Part shown: positions 57,022 to 64,000 of the stretch, one piece after another
Layout: every line of letters begins with the position of its first letter
Numbering within the stretch: position 1 is the stretch's first letter
NCBI GenBank assembly: GCA_003215295.1
Contig: QCKN01000001.1
Span: 62,001 to 126,000, forward strand
Length of the DNA stretch: 64,000 nucleotides
Origin: Prochlorococcus sp. AG-409-P03
Lineage (GTDB): Bacteria > Cyanobacteriota > Cyanobacteriia > PCC-6307 > Cyanobiaceae
Direction: 5' to 3'
Translations under genes and position numbers: made by a program
The notes under the pieces: generated by a model
The model's database searches: none
What the model was told of the DNA's origin: nothing
Seen by the model: only the letters and a program-made list of their open reading frames with translations

Positions 57022-58854
57022 ATGACGGCTCGTAAATCTCAGTTTTCAGCCAACAAACAAGGTCAAATTGGCTTACTGAATCAGCCGTTAGTCTTACTGC
57101 TTCTTGTTTTATGTTTCTTTAGTGCAATGGGAGTGCGGCTTTTTTGGCTGCAGGTACTACAAGGTACTTTCTATCGCAAACTATCAGATGAAAATCGTAT
57201 TCGCTTGGTATCCCGTCCACCAATTCGTGGCCGTTTATTAGATCGAACTGGGAAGATCCTTGCAGATAATCGGCTTACCTATGCATTGTCAATACAGCCA
57301 CGATTGGTTAGTAAGGAACAATGGCCTTTGTTGCGAGAGAAACTATCCCAACTACTGGATATTTCTGAGGAGTCGCTAAATGACCGCTTTACAAAAGGTA
57401 TAAATAGAGACCCATTTCGAATAACTCTGGCTAGAGATCTCACTCCAGAACAGGTATTGCGCTTTAAGGAACGTGATCGCACTTTAAAAGGAGCACAAAT
57501 TGATATTGAGTTAGTTCGCTTTTATCCTTATGGAACCCTTGCCTCTCATGTGTTGGGGTATACCCAGGCAATTACGCAAGATGAATATAAGGTTTTAGAT
57601 GAGAAAGGTTATCAAATTAGAGATCGTATTGGCAGAACAGGAGTCGAAGCAGCATATGAGCCTTATTTACGAGGTCAATGGGGGGGCGAGATGCTTGAGG
57701 TGGATGCTGCTGGCACAGTGCAACGAAGTTTGGGTGTTAAGCCTGAGGAAGCTGGCAGGGATTTGGTTTTGACACTGGATTGGAATTTACAGGTCGCAGC
57801 GGAAAAAGCCCTCTTGGGTAAAAAAGCAGGAGCGATTGTTGTTCTTGATCCGCGTAATGGTGCCATTAAGGCGATGGCGAGCAGACCAACGTTTGATCCT
57901 AATTTCTTTTCTAAAACCTTTACACGGCAAAAGGAGTACGACGACTTATTTCTGTCGCCACGTATGCCGTTATTTAGTAGAGCTGTAAATGCTTACGACC
58001 CTGGTAGTACTTGGAAACCAGTGACGGCTATGGCTGGGATGGAGACTGGCATGTTTCCAGCTGATGTCAGGCTTAAAACTACTTCTTGTTTGAAGTATGG
58101 GGGGCATTGTTTTCGCGAACATAATGGAGAAGGTTTTGGCACGATTGGTTATGAGGATGCTCTTCGTGTTTCCAGTAATACTTTTTTCTATCAGGTTGGA
58201 GTAGGGGTGGGAGCTAAGGCTTTATATTCTGCCGCTACTGCATTAGGTTTTGATTCGCTTACTGGAATTGAAATTAGTTATGAGGAAAGTAAAGGAATTG
58301 TAGGCAATGAAGCATGGGCAGCAAAGGGACGTGGATGGGGCAAGCCTGGGACAACTCCATGGATACCGGAGGATATAGCTAGTGCCTCTATTGGACAGGC
58401 TGTTGTTCAGATTACTCCCCTCCAATTGGCTAGGGCTTATGCAGTTTTTGCAAATGGTGGTTATTTAGTGACTCCTCATTTGGCTGATATGAATATTGAT
58501 TGGACTGCATCGAATTATCGACAAAAAGTAGACATTCAACCATCTACCTTGGCTACTATTAGAAGAGGTTTAAGAAAGGTTGTTCAATCTGGCACTGGAT
58601 CAAGAGTCAATTTAAATTTGCCTAACCTCCCACCAGTTGCTGGAAAAACCGGTACTGCTGAGGATAGTTCTGGAGGCTCAGATCATGCTTGGTTTGTTTG
58701 TTTTGCTCCTTATGAGCAGCCTGAAATAGTAGTAGTAGCATTTGCTCAAAATACTCCTGGTGGAGGCTCAGTTCATGCTTTACCTATGGCACGACAAATT
58801 CTAAAAGAATGGAATCATCTACAAGTCAAGGTAGGTGACAATTCAAATTCATAA
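57022..58854 (+). CDS. mrdA: Penicillin-binding protein 2 (cell elongation transpeptidase)
   Basis: Class B transpeptidase cross-linking peptidoglycan during elongation, normally with RodA. The 610-residue product has one N-terminal membrane span (QPLVLLLLVLCFFSAMGVRL, about 21-40), the dimerisation-domain motif RPPIRGRLLDRTG, and the catalytic serine of STWK at 329-332. SSN (VSSNTFF) and KTGT (GKTGTAED) complete the transpeptidase set. Length and motifs fit MrdA/PBP2 rather than FtsI. Start is the ATG 57022, one codon after a TTG. The two small genes before it are probably co-transcribed. Confidence 0.93.
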   Translation: MTARKSQFSANKQGQIGLLNQPLVLLLLVLCFFSAMGVRLFWLQVLQGTFYRKLSDENRIRLVSRPPIRGRLLDRTGKILADNRLTYALSIQPRLVSKEQWPLLREKLSQLLDISEESLNDRFTKGINRDPFRITLARDLTPEQVLRFKERDRTLKGAQIDIELVRFYPYGTLASHVLGYTQAITQDEYKVLDEKGYQIRDRIGRTGVEAAYEPYLRGQWGGEMLEVDAAGTVQRSLGVKPEEAGRDLVLTLDWNLQVAAEKALLGKKAGAIVVLDPRNGAIKAMASRPTFDPNFFSKTFTRQKEYDDLFLSPRMPLFSRAVNAYDPGSTWKPVTAMAGMETGMFPADVRLKTTSCLKYGGHCFREHNGEGFGTIGYEDALRVSSNTFFYQVGVGVGAKALYSAATALGFDSLTGIEISYEESKGIVGNEAWAAKGRGWGKPGTTPWIPEDIASASIGQAVVQITPLQLARAYAVFANGGYLVTPHLADMNIDWTASNYRQKVDIQPSTLATIRRGLRKVVQSGTGSRVNLNLPNLPPVAGKTGTAEDSSGGSDHAWFVCFAPYEQPEIVVVAFAQNTPGGGSVHALPMARQILKEWNHLQVKVGDNSNS

Positions 58855-58869
58855 GCTCCCTTTCAAAAA

Positions 58870-59076
58870 TCATGCTGCTTGATCAATTATGTTTTCTTCA
58901 GACAGCTTTCTATCTAAGAGAATTTTCACTTCTAAAAGCGAGCACATTCCAGTTCTAAACGGTAGTAAAACCATTGGACTTCTTTCTGGTCTGACTAACC
59001 AAGTCCGATTCGGTTGTTTGAGCAGTAAAAAACCTCTATATCGAAAAACCGTATTTTGATCTTGATGAAATCCCAT
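58870..59076 (-). CDS. Small conserved-looking protein (68 residues)
   Basis: Encodes VFRYRGFLLLKQPNRTWLVR and PERSPMVLLPFRT, with CSLLEVKILLDRKL at the end. This arrangement of RYRG, NRTWLVRPERSP and LPFRT resembles short beta-rich proteins seen widely in marine picocyanobacteria. Function unknown. Start codon is ATG at 59076 and it is convergent with PBP2, 15 bp between stops. Two overlapping frames (58995-59216 minus and 59056-59265 plus) lack such patterns. Confidence 0.6.
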   Translation of the reverse strand: MGFHQDQNTVFRYRGFLLLKQPNRTWLVRPERSPMVLLPFRTGMCSLLEVKILLDRKLSEENIIDQAA

Positions 59077-59404
59077 TTAGGAGGGAAGAACAACCAGAAA
59101 TTTATTTTCCTTGTCACCACTATATATGGTGTGTGGGCTAATTTCTTGGATTTTTTAGAATTTGGACAATGTTCTTGGCTTTTTCGAGTGAATTGTTTCA
59201 GAATGATGATATGCAAATGGCATTTCCCCGCAGCTAGTGTTGATGCTCTCGCTCTCCTAGGTTGAAAGGGTGAAAATTTTGCCTATATATGGTGCTTCAC
59301 CTGCTACGTATTTATGTATGTGATTATTCCATTGCGGTTGGGGTGTTGATTTTTGCAGAGTATGGATTAAGGAGTAATTAGCTATTTATACAGATAATGC
59401 TTGT
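59077..59404. other. Non-coding interval with a 12-bp direct repeat
   Basis: No convincing gene is seen here. CTATATATGGTG occurs exactly twice, at 59120-59131 and 59283-59294. The first copy is part of an inverted repeat, CACCA-N7-TGGTG (59115-59131). The second is followed by CTTCACC, giving a small GGTG/CACC stem. The TATATA cores could act as -10 elements for the 68-residue gene. A small RNA is possible but not supported by any recognised motif. Confidence 0.4.
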
Positions 59405-59929
59405 TTAGAACCGTAGGGGTTGCATTTGCATTAAACGATGTAAAAGATCGACAATTGATTCATCTTTGGCTGGTTTAGTTGAGTTACTTAGTAGCTGACG
59501 ACCTACTACCTGTGCTCCGAGATGGGTCAGTTGTATTCGTAATGAAAGCAGCAATTCCATGCCTCCTCCTCCAGAAAAACTTGCGATAGCGATAGGCCTG
59601 CCATTAAACAAGTTTCGGAAGTCTTCATTTTCTACTGATAACCAAGCAATTGCACTAGTTAGTACAGGAGGTATGGATCCGTTATATTCTGGTGCGCAGA
59701 TTACCCAGCGGGGTATTGATGCCAGCTGTTGATTTAAGGGCTTGATATCTTTTGGTATTCCTTTGCTTGCATGTGTTCTTGGATTATAAAGTGGCAGCTC
59801 AAGAGTTGTGAGATCTAATAACTCTGATTTGGCAGATAGAGGCTTTGCTAGTTGTACAAATCTTTTTGCCAGCTTTAGGTTTTCCCCATTGCTTGCAGTG
59901 ATGACAAGTAGATCTTTGGATGAGCTCAT
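59405..59929 (-). CDS. NADPH-dependent FMN reductase-like protein
   Basis: Flavodoxin-like NAD(P)H-quinone or FMN reductase of 174 residues. The N-terminal LVITASNGENLKLAKRF binds the FMN phosphate, in the place of the family SxRxxS loop, and WVICAPEYNGSIPPVLTSAI is the second conserved segment. Then comes IAIASFSGGGGMELL. Located 43 bp downstream of the flavodiiron pair on the same strand, it could supply reduced flavin to that system, but it may equally act in quinone or azo reduction. Confidence 0.87.
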   Translation of the reverse strand: MSSSKDLLVITASNGENLKLAKRFVQLAKPLSAKSELLDLTTLELPLYNPRTHASKGIPKDIKPLNQQLASIPRWVICAPEYNGSIPPVLTSAIAWLSVENEDFRNLFNGRPIAIASFSGGGGMELLLSLRIQLTHLGAQVVGRQLLSNSTKPAKDESIVDLLHRLMQMQPLRF

Positions 59930-59972
59930 GGTTTTTTGAGTGATGCTTGGCTATTCCTATCAGAGCATGTTG

Positions 59973-61823
59973 TTAATAGGTAGCTCCAGTACGGCGATAG
60001 TGGACAGCTGTCGTTCCTTCCTGATCTAGAACTTTACCGTGGTGGATTTCTGCATATATCAGCCAGTGATCACCACACTCCATGCGCTGCTTCACACATC
60101 CTTCTATCCATGCCAAAGCATCTGGAAGGATTGGTTGGTTAGATGGACTGGCATTTAACTGAAGATTTGCAAATCTGTTTGCACCTGCTGGAAAAGGTTG
60201 TAGGAATTGCCTCATGAGTTCATGCTGTCTCCCCGCAGCTAGTACATTGAGTGTGAAGTGGTCTCCTTTATGTAGGAGTGCTTCTACAGCTCTATCTTTG
60301 GCAACGGCAATAGTTATTCCAGGTGGAGAAAAGCTTGCTTGACTTACCCAACTTGCAACCATTGCCCCACTAAGCTCTTCTGATTCGTTACCTTTTCGAG
60401 CTGTTAAGACACAGAGTGAACCTACAATTCTTCCAAGAGCTAGAATTTTTGGGTCACTTTTACTTGTACTTAACCCACCAGTTGTACGACGAAGATTGCG
60501 TTTTTGTACTGCGAAGAGATTTCTTCCAAAGAGTGTTCCTGTTTCTTCTAGCATTTTTATCATTGCGGCATTGGGACTGAATTTCACTTTGATTGGTTCA
60601 AATCCAAACTTGAACCCTCCATCGCGTAGTTTGTTTTCTAGAAGCTCGAGAGCTTCTCCACTCCAGCCATAACTTCCAAAAACCCCTACAGGTTTCTCTC
60701 GATCGCCTTCGGCAAGGAGTGTGCCTAGAGCGGAAACAATAGGTGTTGGGGCATGCCCACCGAGGGTTGGTGAACCGATTAGATAGGCATCTGCATTCCG
60801 TATAGTGCTTATTAACTCATCAGCAGGGGTGAATTCACAATTGTGGCTTTGTACTTGCACACCTGTGCGACTAATACCTTTAGCTAGTGCATCAGCAATT
60901 GCTGCAGTATTCCCATACGCACTGGCAAATAATAAAATTACTTTTAAAGCCGATTTTTGTTGTCCTTCGCCCCATCTTTGATAGTCATTCATGAGGCTAC
61001 GCCAACTTGCTTCAATCGCCGGACCATGTCCGGGTGCAATGGTGCGGATATCAAGCTCTTGAAGTCGGTCGACTAAAGCATCTACTTGATTCGACATTGA
61101 TGCCATTAAGCAGTCAAAATAATGACGACGTTCTTCTTCTGTACTGCTTCGATTTGCTTCTGCCCATTCAGTTGTGCATAGGTGAGCAGCAAAAAATTTA
61201 TTACTCATTAGAAGACCTAAATTCTTTTCAAAAACCAAGAGCCCACCTGGCCACCTTGCGGTTGGAGCAGGAATTAATTGCAACTCATATTTATTTTCAA
61301 TACTGATAACTTCTTGATCTTTGACAGTATGGATCTTGGGTAATTTAGGAAGATTTTTGTTTACTTCTTGATTGCCTGTCGTTTTACTTGGCTTTTTCTG
61401 GTGCCATAGCTCTCGGAGTAGTTTAGTGCCTGGGTTGGAACAAATCAGTGTTACTTCGCTATAGGCATCAACTAGCTTATGTAAGAAAGAAACTCTATTT
61501 GGGTTGACATGACCAATAACGACTATCAGTTTCTTTGCATTTGGATCTAGAGACTTCTTGAGTTCAGTTAAGAAAGCGTTTGCGTAGTTGTCACCAGGGG
61601 GATGAATTAGTATTGCAGCCTTAGTTTCCCCAACCAATTGATCACGCTGTGAAAAGAGAAAGGAGTTTGCTGTGCTCCCTCTTTCCAAGGCATATTCGAT
61701 TTCAAATCGGAGCCTTTTAGGACTTAGGCCTCTAAGGCTAATTAAGCCGTCCTCAATTGGAATAGAAATTATTTGTCGTTTCTCATTTGAAAGTTGTGTC
61801 ATTGATTGAAATGATTTTGACAT
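59973..61823 (-). CDS. Flavodiiron protein with degenerate diiron ligands (Flv1-like)
   Basis: Multidomain oxygen-reducing protein of 616 residues: a metallo-beta-lactamase-like domain (about 40-290), a flavodoxin domain (from ILLFASAYGNTAAIADALAK) and a C-terminal flavin reductase-like domain (about 460-616). In the first domain the usual metal motif HxExDH is HVNPNR at about 105-110, so the first-shell Glu, Asp and second His are lost. This pattern is that of cyanobacterial Flv1 or Flv2, which work with a canonical partner (Flv3 or Flv4). The canonical partner lies directly upstream, 132 bp away. Confidence 0.9.
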   Translation of the reverse strand: MSKSFQSMTQLSNEKRQIISIPIEDGLISLRGLSPKRLRFEIEYALERGSTANSFLFSQRDQLVGETKAAILIHPPGDNYANAFLTELKKSLDPNAKKLIVVIGHVNPNRVSFLHKLVDAYSEVTLICSNPGTKLLRELWHQKKPSKTTGNQEVNKNLPKLPKIHTVKDQEVISIENKYELQLIPAPTARWPGGLLVFEKNLGLLMSNKFFAAHLCTTEWAEANRSSTEEERRHYFDCLMASMSNQVDALVDRLQELDIRTIAPGHGPAIEASWRSLMNDYQRWGEGQQKSALKVILLFASAYGNTAAIADALAKGISRTGVQVQSHNCEFTPADELISTIRNADAYLIGSPTLGGHAPTPIVSALGTLLAEGDREKPVGVFGSYGWSGEALELLENKLRDGGFKFGFEPIKVKFSPNAAMIKMLEETGTLFGRNLFAVQKRNLRRTTGGLSTSKSDPKILALGRIVGSLCVLTARKGNESEELSGAMVASWVSQASFSPPGITIAVAKDRAVEALLHKGDHFTLNVLAAGRQHELMRQFLQPFPAGANRFANLQLNASPSNQPILPDALAWIEGCVKQRMECGDHWLIYAEIHHGKVLDQEGTTAVHYRRTGATY

Positions 61824-61955
61824 TCGGAGTTAACTCCTAGGATGGAAGAAAATTTTTATCGACTTTGTTTGATCGGTTTAGATGAAACATAAGATGCAGG
61901 TTGAGCTTTCAGAGCTTGAATGTGACCTTAATGAGTATTTGGAGTCATTTGTGGC

Positions 61956-63731
61956 TTAGTAATTACTGCCTACTTTGCGGTGATGTATTGCTGTTTTTAC
62001 TTCCGTATCGGCTACATTTCCTTGCTCGACGATTGCGTAAATGACCCAGTGATCTGGAGTCTCTAGTCTTTGTTTAACGGTACAACTTAAAAATGCTAAG
62101 GCATCTATTAGCACAGGCCCTCCTGTAGCAACATCTTCCAACAACCCTACGCCTGCAAAACGATCGGCTCCAGGTGGAAATCGTTTTAGAAATTGACGAA
62201 ATAAACCCTTATAGTTATCCTCTCGGAGGATATTGATAATAAATTTATCGCCTACTTGTAGGAAGGCTTCTATAGCTCGATCTTTGGCGACAGCCACTGT
62301 TAAACCAGGTGGTTGGAAACTGGCTTGACTAATCCAGCTTGCAATCATTGCACTTCTGCGTCTTCCATTACCTTCTCCCTGGCTTGCTGTAACTACATAA
62401 AGGCCCCCACTTAGCCTCCCTAATGCTTTCATGAGATCTCCATCCAAGCTTTTTATGCTCGCTATATTTTTTTTCCGATTAAGTAATTGACCAAGATCAG
62501 TGCCGGCTTCTTCGAATTGCTGGTATGTATTCCCATCAGGTTCACACTTGACTCTTAGGGGAGCAAAGGCCTCTTTTTGTCCAAGACTTTGCAATTGGCT
62601 TACTACAACATCAATTGGCTCATCATTACCGCCATATGCATCATAAACGGCTATCCATTGCTTTTGGTTTAATGCAGCCATGAGAGTTCCAATTGAGCTT
62701 TGCAGTTCAATATTTAAATTACTAGGCCATGTAGGTACTACGACGGCATTTGCTTCTCCAATGATTGCACTGAGTTCTTGAGCATCTGTTGATTGGAGAT
62801 CGATTAACTGGACTTGGGTTTCAGCTTTGCTGACACCATGAGCAATAGCCTGACTTAATTGATCACAATATCCATATTGACTGAGGTAGCATACAACTGC
62901 ATACTTATCTCCTTGGCTTCGCTTACTGCTCCATTCACGATAATTATTTAGCCACAGGCTTAGATGTTCTCGAAGTATTGGGCCGTGACCTACTGCAATT
63001 GTTTTGATTGAAGGTAGACTATCGATTCGCTTGAGGGCTTGAAGTACGCTACGTGCATTAGGTCCCATTAGACAGTCATAATAAAAACGGAAATCTGCTG
63101 CTATTGCCCTGCTATCTCTATCGAAAACATCATTAGAGCAATAGTGAAGTCCAAAGGCATCACATGTGTACAGAATAGATGTTCCATGGTCGAAGGAGAA
63201 AATAGTGTCCGGCCAATGTAGATTTGGTGCACTGATAAATTCCAAACGATGCGCAGTTTGACTAACTGGGTTAGTACCTAGATCTAGTTCCTCGCCACTT
63301 TTTACTGCCTTACTGCGAAAGGGACGATGTATTTGGTTTTCTAGAAATTTGATTGCTACTTTGGAAGCTATTATCTCAATTTCGGGATTTAGCTCTATTA
63401 GTGCACCAATTAAGCCTGAGTGATCTGGCTCTGTATGACTCACAATTAGATAATCAATTGCCTTGGGTTCAATTTCTTTATGCAAGATACTGAACCAGTC
63501 GCTGTGAAACTTGCTATGACTGGTATCAACTAGTGCTGTTTTAGCCCCTCTTATCAGAAAGCTATTGTAAGTAGTTCCATTTCGGAGACCAAATTCAATA
63601 TCAAAACGACTGCGATCCCAGTCTAATGAGCGGATAGTAGTTGTATCACGATCAATTTGCTCGCATTGCAGGGATAGTCTTTGTGTCTTAGTGCTTGACG
63701 AGCAATTTGATGGTGTGTTTATCGTTGTCAT
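61956..63731 (-). CDS. Flavodiiron protein with canonical diiron ligands (Flv3-like)
   Basis: Product of 591 residues with the same three domains as its neighbour. The first domain keeps the canonical site: SHTEPDHSG with His99, Glu101, Asp103 and His104, then YTCDAFGLHYC and AVGHGP further on. The flavodoxin domain (AVVCYLSQYGYCDQLSQAI) and the flavin reductase domain (SWISQASFQPPGLTVAVAKD) follow. In cyanobacteria Flv1/Flv3 heterodimers pass photosystem I electrons to oxygen, protecting the chain in fluctuating light. This gene is transcribed first. The upstream interval contains the word GATATGGGGAAATC, shared with the origin region. Confidence 0.92.
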   Translation of the reverse strand: MTTINTPSNCSSSTKTQRLSLQCEQIDRDTTTIRSLDWDRSRFDIEFGLRNGTTYNSFLIRGAKTALVDTSHSKFHSDWFSILHKEIEPKAIDYLIVSHTEPDHSGLIGALIELNPEIEIIASKVAIKFLENQIHRPFRSKAVKSGEELDLGTNPVSQTAHRLEFISAPNLHWPDTIFSFDHGTSILYTCDAFGLHYCSNDVFDRDSRAIAADFRFYYDCLMGPNARSVLQALKRIDSLPSIKTIAVGHGPILREHLSLWLNNYREWSSKRSQGDKYAVVCYLSQYGYCDQLSQAIAHGVSKAETQVQLIDLQSTDAQELSAIIGEANAVVVPTWPSNLNIELQSSIGTLMAALNQKQWIAVYDAYGGNDEPIDVVVSQLQSLGQKEAFAPLRVKCEPDGNTYQQFEEAGTDLGQLLNRKKNIASIKSLDGDLMKALGRLSGGLYVVTASQGEGNGRRRSAMIASWISQASFQPPGLTVAVAKDRAIEAFLQVGDKFIINILREDNYKGLFRQFLKRFPPGADRFAGVGLLEDVATGGPVLIDALAFLSCTVKQRLETPDHWVIYAIVEQGNVADTEVKTAIHHRKVGSNY

Positions 63732-63837
63732 GGAACCTTCATGTGAGCCATGCTAAGACTCTACGAAGAATTGCTATGAAGTGGGGATATGGGGAAATCG
63801 CTTTCTCTTTTGATATAAAGATGAACCGTTGATTTTT

Positions 63838-64000
63838 TCATCCCCAAGACACTCTTGGTAACCAATTTACTAGTTCAGGCACCATGATAATTAGTAACAA
63901 GACACTAATTTGTAGAATTACAAACGGCAAAGCACCCCAATAGATTTCTTTGGTTGAAATTGTGTTTGGAGCAACGCCACGTAGATAAAACAGTGCGAAT
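63838..64000 (-). CDS. TRAP transporter large permease, C-terminal end only
   Basis: The last 53 codons of a gene that starts beyond the right edge. The translation contains YLRGVAPNTISTKEIYWGAL and a hydrophobic helix (FVILQISVLLLIIMVPELVN) ending in WLPRVSWG. YLRGVAP followed by an I-x-x-G segment is typical of the DctM large permease of tripartite ATP-independent periplasmic transporters, where substrates are organic acids. The substrate cannot be inferred from this part. It ends 107 bp downstream of the start of the Flv3-like gene on the same strand. Confidence 0.8.
   Translation of the reverse strand, partial: FALFYLRGVAPNTISTKEIYWGALPFVILQISVLLLIIMVPELVNWLPRVSWG

Noticed and set aside
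58995-59265. Two overlapping frames on opposite strands beside the 68-residue gene
   Set aside because: Both are low-quality, aromatic-rich sequences without conserved pattern; they exclude each other.

Overview
The window is an interior piece of a cyanobacterial chromosome, almost certainly from Prochlorococcus. The gene order dnaN, PRC-barrel gene, purL, purF, gyrA/parC homologue, TPR gene, queG, DUF502 gene, nusB, ftsY, PP2C phosphatase, argH is the run found at the start of Prochlorococcus chromosomes. A sucrose-phosphate synthase, Calvin-cycle type GAPDH, a TLP40/CYP38-type cyclophilin and an Flv1/Flv3-like flavodiiron pair confirm an oxygenic phototroph. Base composition is AT-rich but moderate, and the set of extra genes suggests a low-light-adapted clade. 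That last placement is inference.

Layout. Positions 1-10316 hold the sucrose-phosphate synthase (3' end cut off by the window edge), uvrA, recN, an ABC1-family kinase-like gene, a DUF1400 gene and thrC. Positions 10317-10703 form a non-coding, AT-rich interval with degenerate DnaA-box-like words; this is the best candidate for the replication origin. It ends in a short leader ORF whose stop overlaps the start of dnaN. Positions 10704-27466 are mostly plus-strand core genes, interrupted by a minus-strand block (topoisomerase A subunit, TPR protein, queG). Positions 27482-42781 hold dusA, a Tat-exported MsrB, a BaiN-like flavoprotein, the coupled grpE-dnaJ-tusA-rsgA run, ybaB-murB-murC, gap2, thiL, the cyclophilin, efp-accB, pdxA and an epimerase. 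Neighbouring genes repeatedly overlap at stops or starts, as expected of a streamlined genome.

Positions 42790-47148 are accessory: small lineage-specific proteins, an HNH nuclease gene divergent from a HARP-type SNF2 helicase gene, and a half-length AbrB-type membrane protein. A tRNA-Gly(CCC), a photorespiratory class V aminotransferase, cbiD and guaA follow. Positions 51388-55993 look like an inserted island: a control region rich in short repeats, a SinI-like type II restriction endonuclease, its cytosine-5 methyltransferase, a separate class I methyltransferase and an exported TPR protein. From 55994 the sequence returns to conserved genes: two small picocyanobacterial proteins and PBP2, then a 68-residue conserved-looking protein, an FMN reductase, the two flavodiiron proteins and the C-terminal end of a TRAP transporter permease.

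The items most worth following up are: the HARP-SNF2/HNH divergent pair, which resembles a split version of eukaryotic ZRANB3; the repeat-rich control region of the restriction-modification island; the translationally coupled leader peptide of dnaN; and cbiD, whose conserved N-terminus is encoded without any ATG, GTG or TTG start. No CRISPR array, rRNA, insertion sequence or complete prophage was seen.
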